A stretch of 57,830 bases of DNA from JBMNCR01 sp049366695 (lineage in GTDB: Bacteria; Bacillota; Clostridia; Eubacteriales; Alkalibacteraceae): positions 1 to 57,830 of the forward strand of contig JBMNCR010000025.1 of the NCBI GenBank assembly GCA_049366695.1. Direction: 5' to 3'. Under the pieces are notes generated by a model. It ran no database searches. It was not told the DNA's origin and worked only from the letters and a program-made list of their open reading frames with translations. This document shows, piece after piece, positions 45,857 through 53,938 of this stretch; the first letter of the stretch is position 1; the number at the start of each line of letters is the position of its first letter. A program made the translations under genes and the position numbers.

Positions 45857-46876
45857 TTATTTATTTTTTACTATATTTTTTCTTATATGATGTGCTCGAA
45901 TTTTGTCCCTCTCTTCCTCACTTATTTCTCCTCCATAAATATCGGCTAATATTCCAGGTTGAATGGTTGTCATTAAATCATTTATTATATTTATTTCCTT
46001 ATCTAATAAGTCTAAATCGCAACCTAATCTAACAAGTGACAAAAGTTTCATGCTTTCCTGTGAATTAATGGTTCTAGCATTAGTTAGTATTCCATATGCT
46101 CTAAAAATTTTATCCTCAAGATAGAGTTTGTTATTATTTAGTATCTCATATCTTATTTCTCTTTCTCTTTTTATTATCTCTTTTGCTACTCTATGGAGAT
46201 TAATAATTATCTCTTCTTCATTTAACCCTAGCGTTGTTTGATTTGAAATTTGAAATAAATCACCTAGTGCTTGGGTTCCTTCTCCATATATCCCCCTAAT
46301 TGTTAAACCGAATTTCGCTAAAGTATGCACTAGAGTATTAATTTGATTACTCAATGATAAAGAAGGTAAATGTAGCATCACTGAAGCTCTCATGCCTGTT
46401 CCTACATTACTTGGGCAGGATGTAAGATAACCATATTTTTCATTAAAAGAATACTTTATCTTTTGTTCTAATATATCATCTATTTCATTTGCTAAATTAT
46501 ATGCATCATTTAGCTGAAATCCTTCTAAAATACATTGTATCCTAATATGATCTTCTTCATTGATCATAATACTTACTTTCTCGTCATCTCTTATAAATAC
46601 TGAAGCATGTTTATTATTACCTAACTCAGGACTAGTAAGATGTTTCTCTACTAATATTTTTCTTGCATTCAGAGACATATTATCTATTTCTATCATCGAA
46701 AACTTCTGCGTTATCGGTTGGCTAACTAAAGTATCTTCAACCAAATCAACGATTTCTTTGGCTTTTATATCTGGTAAAAACGCAGGAAATAATAAGTCTT
46801 GAATATTTCTAGCCAATCTAATTCTACAGCTCATTACTATATCTTTTTCTTTATTACCACTATTCCAAAGTTCCAT
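45857..46876 (-). CDS. mcsB: Protein-arginine kinase McsB
   Basis: 339 residues of the guanidino kinase family. VMSCRIRLARNIQDLLFPAF is the ATP arginine motif, LTSCPSNVGTGMRASVMLHLP holds the catalytic cysteine, and RGIYGEGTQALGDLFQISNQ a nucleotide-binding segment. It phosphorylates arginine on proteins and marks them for ClpCP. Its partner McsA is directly upstream by 20 bases. The opposing phosphatase YwlE is at 34671. Confidence 0.96.
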   Translation of the reverse strand: MELWNSGNKEKDIVMSCRIRLARNIQDLLFPAFLPDIKAKEIVDLVEDTLVSQPITQKFSMIEIDNMSLNARKILVEKHLTSPELGNNKHASVFIRDDEKVSIMINEEDHIRIQCILEGFQLNDAYNLANEIDDILEQKIKYSFNEKYGYLTSCPSNVGTGMRASVMLHLPSLSLSNQINTLVHTLAKFGLTIRGIYGEGTQALGDLFQISNQTTLGLNEEEIIINLHRVAKEIIKREREIRYEILNNNKLYLEDKIFRAYGILTNARTINSQESMKLLSLVRLGCDLDLLDKEINIINDLMTTIQPGILADIYGGEISEEERDKIRAHHIRKNIVKNK

Positions 46877-46896
46877 ATATATCTCTCCATGTCATT

Positions 46897-47403
46897 TTAA
46901 TTTGTTTCAATACCTTCTTTTAATTCTTTTATTTGATCTCTAAACACAGCTGCATTCTCATATTGTTCTTTTTCAATTGCATTAACTAACTTATCATATA
47001 ATTCTTGTAGTTTTCTTTTCTTTCGGATATTTTCTCCACCGTGTTTAATTATTTTACCTGTATGTTGCTCTTTCCCATGCATTCTCTTAATTATAGGGCT
47101 AATCATTGGTTCAAAAGTTTCATAACATTTCTCACAACCAAATTTACCGTATTTTTTAAATCTATCATAGACCATGCCACAATTATCACAACGCAAAATA
47201 TTATTATTCATATGATCAACTTGAGGTATTGTATTCTCTAAATCCATTAAACTAGTAATAATACTCTTGAAATTTAATGCATTATTAAAAATATCTTGTA
47301 AAGCAGCGCATTGTTCACATAAGTTTATTTTTCTCTTTTCACCATTAATTATTTTAGTTATATGAATAGATGCAGGTCTTTTATTACAATTTTCACACAT
47401 CAT
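46897..47403 (-). CDS. mcsA: McsA, activator of McsB
   Basis: 168 residues. Zinc-binding CXXC pairs occur at CENCNKRPA, CEQCAAL, CDNCGMVY and CEKCYETF, followed by a C-terminal UVR motif (LVNAIEKEQYENAAVFRDQIKEL) that binds ClpC or McsB. The order mcsA-mcsB-clpC is the Firmicutes stress operon, but ctsR, normally the first gene, is missing. A transposase-like gene ends 34 bases upstream. Confidence 0.93.
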   Translation of the reverse strand: MMCENCNKRPASIHITKIINGEKRKINLCEQCAALQDIFNNALNFKSIITSLMDLENTIPQVDHMNNNILRCDNCGMVYDRFKKYGKFGCEKCYETFEPMISPIIKRMHGKEQHTGKIIKHGGENIRKKRKLQELYDKLVNAIEKEQYENAAVFRDQIKELKEGIETN

Positions 47404-47437
47404 TTATATCCCTCCCGATTATACCTATAGTAATATT

Positions 47438-48223
47438 CTATTTTTTATAATGTTCATTTAAAACTTTATATACCATTCCTCTACTTAAATTTAGTAATTG
47501 AGCAATTTTTCTTATTGATAAATTTCCTTTATCTTTTATCATTAGTATTAAATCAATTCTATAGCGTATATTCTTTTTATACCCAAGATCTTTTAATCTA
47601 ATATTATTTTTGTATAAATATCTTTCTATCATTTTATTAATAATGTTCTCAATACTTTCTTCAACATCTAAAAAAATATCATTATTTTCTACATTGGAAT
47701 ACTGAATAAACTTTTTTATTGCTTCATCATATTCTTCTGCAAATAAAGATAGAATCTTTTCATTCTCTACTATCAAAGTTTGAATATTTTTATGTATATA
47801 TTCTTGATAACTACTCCACTTGTAATTAAGTTGGTTCACTATATATTCAGTTGGATCATTGTGAATGTATCTTATCACTGGTAGTAAATTCTTTTCACAA
47901 TCAATACATTCACTTTTAAATCTATCTTGAAAAACATGACCGACACGATTGTATTTCTTATTAAAATAAGAAGCATATGAAATATTTATTCTTTTCATTA
48001 TATCAGAAATATTTTCTTTATCCTCTTTTATTAAAAAATGAGCATGTGTTTCCATAATGCAATAAGCATACATTGTTAGTGCTTGCATTTTTAGTTTTTT
48101 TCTTACAATATTTAATATAATCCATTTATCCTCATCATCAATAAATATTCCTTTATCGTCGTTACCTTTTATCATAATATGGTAATATTTAGTTTCACTT
48201 ATTTTTCTTGGAGTTCTCGCCAT
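47438..48223 (-). CDS. REP-associated tyrosine transposase (Y1_Tnp/RAYT)
   Basis: 261 residues. The HUH metal motif is METHAHFL (His60, His62), and ISYASYFNKKYNRVGHVFQDRFKSE carries the catalytic tyrosine region and the GHVFQ signature of RAYTs. The C-terminal NLSIRKIAQLLNLSRGMVYKVL is a helix-turn-helix, as in one RAYT subgroup. Such proteins act on REP hairpins in single-stranded DNA; one hairpin lies 63 bases upstream of this gene. The ATG follows AGGTGG. It occupies the place of ctsR. Confidence 0.88.
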   Translation of the reverse strand: MARTPRKISETKYYHIMIKGNDDKGIFIDDEDKWIILNIVRKKLKMQALTMYAYCIMETHAHFLIKEDKENISDIMKRINISYASYFNKKYNRVGHVFQDRFKSECIDCEKNLLPVIRYIHNDPTEYIVNQLNYKWSSYQEYIHKNIQTLIVENEKILSLFAEEYDEAIKKFIQYSNVENNDIFLDVEESIENIINKMIERYLYKNNIRLKDLGYKKNIRYRIDLILMIKDKGNLSIRKIAQLLNLSRGMVYKVLNEHYKK

Positions 48224-48285
48224 TATACCACCTATTTTTTCAAGAATATTTATTATATTTTACTATTATTATATCAAAAAGTAAA

Positions 48286-48328
48286 CAAAAAGTTGACAAA
48301 CGGAACCGTCCCTTTTGTCAACTTTTTG
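48286..48328. repeat. REP-like hairpin beside the RAYT gene
   Basis: CAAAAAGTTGACAAA and TTTTGTCAACTTTTTG are perfect 15-base arms; inner GGA/TCC extend the stem around the core GGAACCGTCCC. GGGACGGTTCC cores next to RAYTs recur in clostridia (recalled, not searched). It may also end transcription of the small gene at 48345. Confidence 0.75.
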
Positions 48329-48344
48329 TAACCTTTTTTAATCA

Positions 48345-48473
48345 CTATTTGTTTTTTTCATCATTGTTTTCATTTTTATTATTTTCCATATTGTCTGTAA
48401 TCGTATTTTTCATATTATTATTATTGTTTTTGTTTTTATCTTTTCGATTTTTATTTTTAGATTTTTTACTCAT
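48345..48473 (-). CDS. Small Lys/Asn-rich protein
   Basis: 42 residues, starting MSKKSKNKNRKDKNKNNNNN and continuing with acidic and Asn residues. It is behind AAGGAG with a 9-base spacing, a good ribosome site. No membrane segment or known domain. The start MSKK(R)SKN is shared with the gene at 48543 just upstream, so the two are related or share a nucleic-acid-binding start. Composition resembles disordered basic peptides; no function can be assigned. Confidence 0.6.
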   Translation of the reverse strand: MSKKSKNKNRKDKNKNNNNNMKNTITDNMENNKNENNDEKNK

Positions 48474-48542
48474 TTCTATCTTCTCCTTCCTCATATTTTA
48501 TATATTACCAATGATATTATTTGCGTTATTCTATAATAATAT

Positions 48543-48716
48543 TTATCCTTTTTTATTCTTTGTTTTTGGGGTAGTGTTGGTATTATACATTGATAACATA
48601 TTTCCCTTATCAGTCATTCCATTTTCTTTTATTTGATCATTTAAGAATTCTCCAGTATTTTTATCCCTTATTTTTTCACGAAATATTTTGTTATTTTTAC
48701 TTCTTTTTTTACTCAT
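48543..48716 (-). CDS. Small basic protein
   Basis: 57 residues, starting MSKKRSKNNKIFREKIRDKN and ending KTKNKKG, with a middle of DQIKENGMTDKGNMLSMYN. An AAAGGGG site lies 5 bases before the ATG. It is about 70 bases upstream of the related small gene at 48345. Small spore or ribosome-associated peptides can look like this, but I do not recognise the family. Confidence 0.6.
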   Translation of the reverse strand: MSKKRSKNNKIFREKIRDKNTGEFLNDQIKENGMTDKGNMLSMYNTNTTPKTKNKKG

Positions 48717-48782
48717 ATTTTAACCCCTTTCGTAAATATTAAGTATATTTTTCCTTAAATATAATTTTTTATACATGCAAAT

Positions 48783-48808
48783 AAAAAAAACTGGATTCTC
48801 ATCCAGTT
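48783..48808 (-). terminator. Terminator after the EF-G paralogue
   Basis: AACTGGAT and ATCCAGTT pair around a 4-base loop and are followed by eight T on the minus strand. Confidence 0.9.
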
Positions 48809-48843
48809 AGATTTATATAAAATTCTTATGTTTTTATTGCTAT

Positions 48844-50916
48844 TTATTCTTTATTTGACTCTTGTATAATTTTTTGTGATATGTGTATTGGAACTTCTTC
48901 GTATCTTATAAATTTCATAACAAATTCTCCTCTAGCATGTGTCATTGATCTTAACTCAGTAGCATATTTAAACATCTCAGCTAAAGGAGCTTCTGCAATA
49001 ACTTTTTGTTTCGCTCCTTTCATTGGTTCCATGCCAATTATACGGCCTCTTTTTTTATTTAAATCTCCCATTATATCTCCCATATATTCTTCTGGAATTA
49101 CAATTTCTATCTTGTAAATCGGCTCCAACAATGTAGGATCAGCATTTTGCATACCTTTTTTATATGCTGATGATGCAGCCATTTTAAATGACATCTCATC
49201 AGAATCCACTGAATGATAAGATCCATCAAATAATGTAGCCCTTACTCCAACTACTGGATACTTGGCTAGGGTTCCTTCACCTATACAATCTTTCAAACCT
49301 TTTTCAACTGCTGGTATAAAATTCCTTGGAACTGATCCCCCAACAACTTTATCGACAAATTCAAATTTTTTATCTGTATTACCTATAGGTTCAAAAGTAA
49401 TATATACATGCCCAAATTGACCTCTGCCACCTGATTGTTTTTTGTGTTTTCCTTCAGCGGTAGCTTTCTTCTGAATAGTTTCTCTATAAGGTATCTTGGG
49501 ATTTGCAAGTTCTACTCCTACACCAAATTTTGATTGCAATTTATCTTGTACAATTTCAAGATGCATTTCACCCATACCTGAAATAATTGTTTGTTTTGTT
49601 TCATTATTTCTCTCTACATGCATAGTAGGATCTTCTTCTTGTAGTTTATGCAATCCATTTCCTATCTTATCTTCATCACCTTTCGATTTTGGCTCAATTG
49701 CCATAGATATTATTGGACTGGGAAATTCTATTCCTTCATATGTTATATGCATTTTATTATCACACAAGGTATCTCCTGTAACTGTATCAGATAATTTTGA
49801 AAAAGCACCAATATCTCCTGCTTCTAATTTTTTTACTTCTATTTGTTTTTTTCCTCTTAACACATATATATGATTAATTTTTTCCTTTTTATCTTTATTT
49901 TGATTTAATAGTTCCATTCCAGATACTAATGTTCCAGACATTATTTTGAATATAGAAAGTCTCCCTACATAAGGGTCTGCTATTGTTTTAAATACAATTG
50001 CTGAAAATGGATCTTCTGATGAAATTTTTCTTTCTGTGTTTTCTTCAGTTATTGTATCCTTACCTATTTCAGTTTTTGCATCTTCAGGAGAAGGAAAAAA
50101 CTCTGCAATCATATTTTCTAATGTTTCTATCCCGATATTTTTTATTGCTGAAGTACAAAGAACCGGTATTAAATCGCCTTCTAAAACTCCTTGTCTTAAT
50201 CCCTTATGAATTTCTTCATTAGAAATTTCTTCTCCTTCAAAGAATTTCTCCATTAATTCTTCAGTTGATTGAGCTACCGATTCAATTATCATCTCTCTGT
50301 AAGGAGCTATTTCTGTTTTTAATTCTTTTGGCAATTCAATATCTACACATTTATTCCCTTTTCTTTCTCTTCCTTTCATATCTACCACATTGAGTACACC
50401 TTTGAAGTCTAACGCTTCTCCATAAGGTAATTCGAATGGCACAACTTTATTCCCATATTTATCTTTTAATTCTTCCATTATTTTTTTGAATCTTACATTT
50501 TCTCTGTCCATTTTATTAATTACAATAATTGAGGGTATCTTTCTTTCCTGTACGTATTCCCAAGATTTTTCTGCCCCAACTTCAATACCTGACAATGCAT
50601 CTATTACTATTATTGCACTTTCTGCAACTCTCAACGCACTATAGGTTTCACCAGAAAAATCAAAATAACCTGGAACATCAATCATATTTAACTTATAATC
50701 TGCAACCTCTATTGGGATTGTTGAAGCACTAATAGAAATTCCTCTTCTAATTTCCTCTTGATTATAATCTGATATTGTGGTCCCTTCTTCTACTTTCCCA
50801 ATTCTGTCAATGCAACCAGCATTAAATGCCATAGCCTCAACAATAGAAGTTTTTCCACTTCCTCCATGTCCTAGTAAAACTACATTTCTTATTTTTTTTG
50901 TTGGATACGTTTTCAT
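48844..50916 (-). CDS. EF-G paralogue (FusA2-like translation GTPase)
   Basis: 690 residues with all EF-G domains. The P-loop is GHGGSGKTS rather than the AHIDAGKTT of canonical EF-G, a mark of the EF-G2/FusA2 group. Switch II VPGYFDF and NKMD are present, and domain IV carries GGRGQFGHVYITFEP. It is not next to rpsL-rpsG-tuf, which also fits a paralogue. Roles of EF-G2 in translation or ribosome recycling are not settled in most bacteria. An 11-base palindrome lies in its leader. Confidence 0.88.
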   Translation of the reverse strand: MKTYPTKKIRNVVLLGHGGSGKTSIVEAMAFNAGCIDRIGKVEEGTTISDYNQEEIRRGISISASTIPIEVADYKLNMIDVPGYFDFSGETYSALRVAESAIIVIDALSGIEVGAEKSWEYVQERKIPSIIVINKMDRENVRFKKIMEELKDKYGNKVVPFELPYGEALDFKGVLNVVDMKGRERKGNKCVDIELPKELKTEIAPYREMIIESVAQSTEELMEKFFEGEEISNEEIHKGLRQGVLEGDLIPVLCTSAIKNIGIETLENMIAEFFPSPEDAKTEIGKDTITEENTERKISSEDPFSAIVFKTIADPYVGRLSIFKIMSGTLVSGMELLNQNKDKKEKINHIYVLRGKKQIEVKKLEAGDIGAFSKLSDTVTGDTLCDNKMHITYEGIEFPSPIISMAIEPKSKGDEDKIGNGLHKLQEEDPTMHVERNNETKQTIISGMGEMHLEIVQDKLQSKFGVGVELANPKIPYRETIQKKATAEGKHKKQSGGRGQFGHVYITFEPIGNTDKKFEFVDKVVGGSVPRNFIPAVEKGLKDCIGEGTLAKYPVVGVRATLFDGSYHSVDSDEMSFKMAASSAYKKGMQNADPTLLEPIYKIEIVIPEEYMGDIMGDLNKKRGRIIGMEPMKGAKQKVIAEAPLAEMFKYATELRSMTHARGEFVMKFIRYEEVPIHISQKIIQESNKE

Positions 50917-50958
50917 TGGACTTCCCCCTCACTTTGGATTTATAGGTACGTATCTTTT

Positions 50959-50997
50959 TTATGAAATAACTTACTTATATTTTATATTATTTCATAA
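50959..50997. promoter_or_regulatory. Inverted repeat in the EF-G paralogue leader
   Basis: TTATGAAATAA and TTATTTCATAA are perfect 11-base arms 17 bases apart, 43 bases upstream of the start codon. No T-run follows on the coding side, so an operator is more likely than a terminator. Confidence 0.4.
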
Positions 50998-51018
50998 GTT
51001 TTTTTATATTTACAACAA

Positions 51019-51045
51019 CAAAAAATGACTTGTATCATTCAAGTC
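51019..51045 (-). terminator. Terminator after sigB
   Basis: GACTTG and CAAGTC pair around 7 bases on the minus strand and are followed by ATTTTTTG. Confidence 0.7.
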
Positions 51046-51109
51046 GATAAAAATAGTCATTATACTAGTGTTAGATTAATCATGATGCAAAAATGGCTAC
51101 TTTAAACCT

Positions 51110-51892
51110 TTATGTATTAATCTTTTCTCTTATTCTGCTTAGTATTTTCTTTTCTAATCTTGAAATTGTCATTTGTGATACGCCAAGTTCATTTGCTATT
51201 TCACTTTGACTTTTATTTTTGTAATATCTATCTATAAGAATCTTCTTATCATATTCTTTCATATTTGAGAATATATTATTCAAAAAATCTTTATCTTCTA
51301 TCTCTATTATTTTATTATCTTCTATCCCTAATATTTCAAACAATGATAAATCATTTTCATCATTAGAATTAACTGTTTTTACATCTAATGACGCTGGAGA
51401 ATATGCATGACCACCTTCTAACGCTTCCATAACTTCTTCTTGCGACATATTTAAATATTCTGCAACATCTTTGATCGTAGGAACACGCATTAATTTATTA
51501 TGCAATTCTTCTTTAGCTTTATTAATTTTTCTGTAAGATTCCTGTATTCTTCGCGGTACTTTTATCAACCATTCTTTGTCTCTAAAATATTTCTTAATTT
51601 CTCCTAATATTGTTGGAGTAGCAAAACTGGAAAACTCGTACCCTCTATCTGGATCAAACCTTTCGATTGCATAAATTAAACCCAAGCTTGCCACTTGATA
51701 TATATCTTCATAATCAACACCTTTATTAACGTATTTCTTAGATAATATTTCAGCTATATACATAAATTGTTCAAAAATATCGTTGCGTATTTTTTTATCT
51801 TTTGTTCTAATATATTCTTTAAATAATTTATCTATATATTGTTTGCGTTTTTGCACAGTGCCATCTTCAACATTTGATAACTCCTCTTTCAT
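51110..51892 (-). CDS. sigB: SigB-type sigma factor
   Basis: 260 residues of the SigB/SigF/SigG group of sigma-70 factors. Region 2 has DYEDIYQVASLGLIYAIERFDPDRGYEFSSFA; region 3 WLIKVPRRIQESYRKINKAKEEL; region 4 the helix-turn-helix SQSEIANELGVSQMTISRLEKK. The segment LEGGHAYSPASLD matches the SigB variant better than SigF. It directly follows rsbW. SigF is the alternative, but rsbV/rsbW-like partners and the ytxGH neighbours favour a general stress role. Confidence 0.82.
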   Translation of the reverse strand: MKEELSNVEDGTVQKRKQYIDKLFKEYIRTKDKKIRNDIFEQFMYIAEILSKKYVNKGVDYEDIYQVASLGLIYAIERFDPDRGYEFSSFATPTILGEIKKYFRDKEWLIKVPRRIQESYRKINKAKEELHNKLMRVPTIKDVAEYLNMSQEEVMEALEGGHAYSPASLDVKTVNSNDENDLSLFEILGIEDNKIIEIEDKDFLNNIFSNMKEYDKKILIDRYYKNKSQSEIANELGVSQMTISRLEKKILSRIREKINT

Positions 51893-51896
51893 AGAA

Positions 51897-52319
51897 TTAC
51901 CTCTCTAATTTTTTTATCATTCTAATTGTAGTACCATCATTATTCTTACTAATAACTTTTACTTCGTCCATCAGTGTATTTATTATATATAATCCCAATC
52001 CGCTTTCTTTGGGTTTTTCTAAATCGGGAGTTTCTAACAACTCTATATTAATACCTTTCCCACTATCACATACATCAATTATAATTTTCTCATCAATTAT
52101 TGTGTAGTTTATTATGTAATTACTCTCAATTGAATCACATCCATGCTTTAATGCATTGGTACACGCTTCTGATATAGCCACTTTTAAATCTTCTATATCA
52201 TCGATATTAAATCCCATTCTGTTTGCAATTCCCGTCAATGTCAATCTTGCTAAACTTACATATTCAGGTGCATTAGGCAATGTAAGACTAATTGTAACAT
52301 TATTATTTTCAATCTCCAT
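51897..52319 (-). CDS. rsbW: Anti-sigma factor serine kinase RsbW
   Basis: 140 residues of the GHKL kinase family. SLARLTLTGIANRMGFNIDDIEDLKVAISEACTNALKHG has the N-box Asn, and DSGKGINIELL and SGLGLYIINTLMDEV are the G boxes. It binds SigB, or phosphorylates RsbV. It overlaps nothing and lies 4 bases before sigB behind GGAGG. SpoIIAB is similar, but VSLARLTLTGIANRMGF is the RsbW form. Confidence 0.87.
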   Translation of the reverse strand: MEIENNNVTISLTLPNAPEYVSLARLTLTGIANRMGFNIDDIEDLKVAISEACTNALKHGCDSIESNYIINYTIIDEKIIIDVCDSGKGINIELLETPDLEKPKESGLGLYIINTLMDEVKVISKNNDGTTIRMIKKLER

Positions 52320-52335
52320 TATAATTCCTCCACTA

Positions 52336-52635
52336 TTATTTAACTAAGAATATTTTAGTTAATCCAGTCATATCAAATAATTTTTTTACATTTGATTTAA
52401 GATTAATTAAATGCAAACTAATATCTTCATATTTACCTTTCATGCTTATTAACGCTCCTAATCCAGTACTATCAATATATTCCAACCTTTCAAAATCTAG
52501 TATTACATCTTTTGTTTTTTTGTTCATAACTTCTTCCATAGCCTTTTTTAAGTTATCAACTGTATATATATCTACTTCTCCAATTAGTTTAATGGTCCAG
52601 CTAGTTTCATCCTCAATCTTATTTATTGATAACAA
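52336..52635 (-). CDS. rsbV: Anti-anti-sigma factor RsbV
   Basis: About 99 residues, a STAS-domain protein. LDFERLEYIDSTGLGALI contains the serine that RsbW phosphorylates. The frame opens at an ATG at 52650, but that codon overlaps the ribosome site GGAGGTG; the TTG at 52635, 6 bases after it, is the likely start. It heads the rsbV-rsbW-sigB group. Confidence 0.87.
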   Translation of the reverse strand: MLSINKIEDETSWTIKLIGEVDIYTVDNLKKAMEEVMNKKTKDVILDFERLEYIDSTGLGALISMKGKYEDISLHLINLKSNVKKLFDMTGLTKIFLVK

Positions 52636-52677
52636 ATTATTCACCTCCATGTATTCGACTTATACTTATTAACGTCA

Positions 52678-52703
52678 ATAAGGAAAACTTTAGTTTCCCT
52701 TAT
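52678..52703. repeat. Hairpin between ytxG-like gene and rsbV
   Basis: ATAAGGAAA and TTTCCCTTAT nearly pair around 7 bases. T residues follow only on the plus strand, so it is a weak terminator at best for the minus-strand genes. Confidence 0.3.
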
Positions 52704-52705
52704 CA

Positions 52706-53086
52706 TTATTTTTTTACTTTTCGTTTTTTCGTGAATGTATTTATTATCTTAAAAGCAGAATGTATATAGCTTATACTCTTAAAAACAGGTCTCAGCATAT
52801 AATTTTTTGTTGTTGTTACCGTTTTTTCAACATCAATAATTGAATGCTTAATAGAATCTACAGATTGTTGCACGTCTTCTACTACTTCAGAAGTATTCTT
52901 TGTAATTGCTTCAATTTCTGAAACAATAGAATCTATATTTTTTTTATTATTTTGAAGCAATTCATCCATATCTTCAATAGTTTTTGACAAGTTTTTAAAA
53001 GTTTTTGCCATATAAACTGCACCTATGACGAATGCTACTCCTATTAGAAATATTCCTGTTTCCCATAAGTGTATTTGAGCAAACAT
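52706..53086 (-). CDS. DUF948 (YtxG-like) membrane-anchored protein
   Basis: 126 residues with one N-terminal helix (WETGIFLIGVAFVIGAVYMA) and a long coiled coil (about 30-100), the DUF948 form. In Bacillus ytxG lies with ytxH in the sigma-B regulon; here both are upstream of rsbV-sigB, which supports the link. Function unknown. Confidence 0.78.
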   Translation of the reverse strand: MFAQIHLWETGIFLIGVAFVIGAVYMAKTFKNLSKTIEDMDELLQNNKKNIDSIVSEIEAITKNTSEVVEDVQQSVDSIKHSIIDVEKTVTTTKNYMLRPVFKSISYIHSAFKIINTFTKKRKVKK

Positions 53087-53118
53087 TAATTCACCTTCTT
53101 ATCTGAATAAAATTTATG

Positions 53119-53520
53119 TTAAATTTCAGTATCGTCATTTGTATCATTAATATCATTAATATCATTAGTATCATTAGTATCATTAGTATCTAATTCAGAT
53201 TCAACATCCTCCATTGCATCTTCGACCGAATCTTTTATTTCTTCTAATCTACTTTCAATATCATCTCTATAGTTTTTTACTTTTTCTGTAACTTTATTAC
53301 TCAAATTCTCAACTTTTTCATTCATCTCTTCCTTATACTCACCAACTTGTTCCATGGTTTCATTGCTAAATTCTTTAACATTATCAACAATATCTTCACT
53401 TAAATCTTTTAATTTCTGCACAGTATCTTTCCCTGATTCAGGAGCCAATAAAATACCTGCTATTCCTCCGATAATTGTACCTAATAATACCCCACTGATA
53501 AAATCTGAACTTTTAGACAT
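53119..53520 (-). CDS. YtxH-like protein with Asp/Asn/Thr repeat tail
   Basis: 133 residues. GVLLGTIIGGIAGILLAPESGKDT is the YtxH-family membrane segment, followed by a heptad-rich coiled coil. The last 25 residues are repeats of NDT and NDI, encoded by 9-base direct repeats at 53141-53190. The ATG follows AGGAGG. It lies 32 bases upstream of the YtxG-like gene. Confidence 0.8.
   Translation of the reverse strand: MSKSSDFISGVLLGTIIGGIAGILLAPESGKDTVQKLKDLSEDIVDNVKEFSNETMEQVGEYKEEMNEKVENLSNKVTEKVKNYRDDIESRLEEIKDSVEDAMEDVESELDTNDTNDTNDINDINDTNDDTEI
53141..53190. repeat. 9-base direct repeats coding the YtxH-like tail
   Basis: Five and a part units of (A/G)TATCATTA, in frame with the coding strand. 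Gain or loss of a unit would keep the frame and change tail length. Confidence 0.7.
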
Positions 53521-53599
53521 AAAAATACCTCCTAGTTTTCGTTATTTTATTTATTTATACCCATTTCATATCTAGATAATCATTTTTTTAATTATATCA

Positions 53600-53636
53600 A
53601 AAAAACTCGCTATTTTATAATAATAACGAGTTTTTT
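53600..53636 (-). terminator. Terminator after ptsH
   Basis: AAACTCG and CGAGTTT pair, with further A-T pairs inside, followed by T residues on the minus strand. Confidence 0.85.
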
Positions 53637-53660
53637 ATTACAATTTATTGTTGTTACAGT

Positions 53661-53927
53661 TTATTCTTCTCCAAACTTACTTTCTATTAATCCAACTAAC
53701 GCATCAACTGCTGCTTGCTCATCTTCCCCATCAGCTTCAATAGTAACAACTGTATCTTTACTAATTCCTCCAGCCATTATACCCATGATGCTTTTAGCAT
53801 TTATTTTTTTTTCACCTTTTATTATATTTATCTCTGATTTATATTTTCCAGCTTCCTGTACAAACATCGATGCTGGTCTTGCATGCAATCCTGTTGCATT
53901 TAATACTGTTATTTCTTTGCTTATCAT
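53661..53927 (-). CDS. ptsH: Phosphocarrier protein HPr
   Basis: 88 residues. LNATGLHARPASMFV places His15, the phosphate carrier, and AKSIMG the regulatory Ser46 for HPr kinase. It moves phosphate from Enzyme I to sugar-specific IIA proteins and, as Ser-P, works with CcpA. It is second to ptsI here (12 bases apart), the reverse of the Bacillus order. Confidence 0.97.
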   Translation of the reverse strand: MISKEITVLNATGLHARPASMFVQEAGKYKSEINIIKGEKKINAKSIMGIMAGGISKDTVVTIEADGEDEQAAVDALVGLIESKFGEE

Positions 53928-53938
53928 ATTCTTTCCTC

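Noticed and set aside
48208..48636. 142-codon plus-strand frame
   Set aside because: Phe/Leu/Ser-rich translation of an AT-rich region opposite two better-supported small minus-strand genes and the REP hairpin.
51110..52650. SpoIIAA-SpoIIAB-SigF operon
   Set aside because: The kinase and sigma motifs fit RsbW and SigB better, although a tree would be decisive.
52678..52703. Strong terminator before rsbV
   Set aside because: The T-run is on the wrong strand for the flanking genes.
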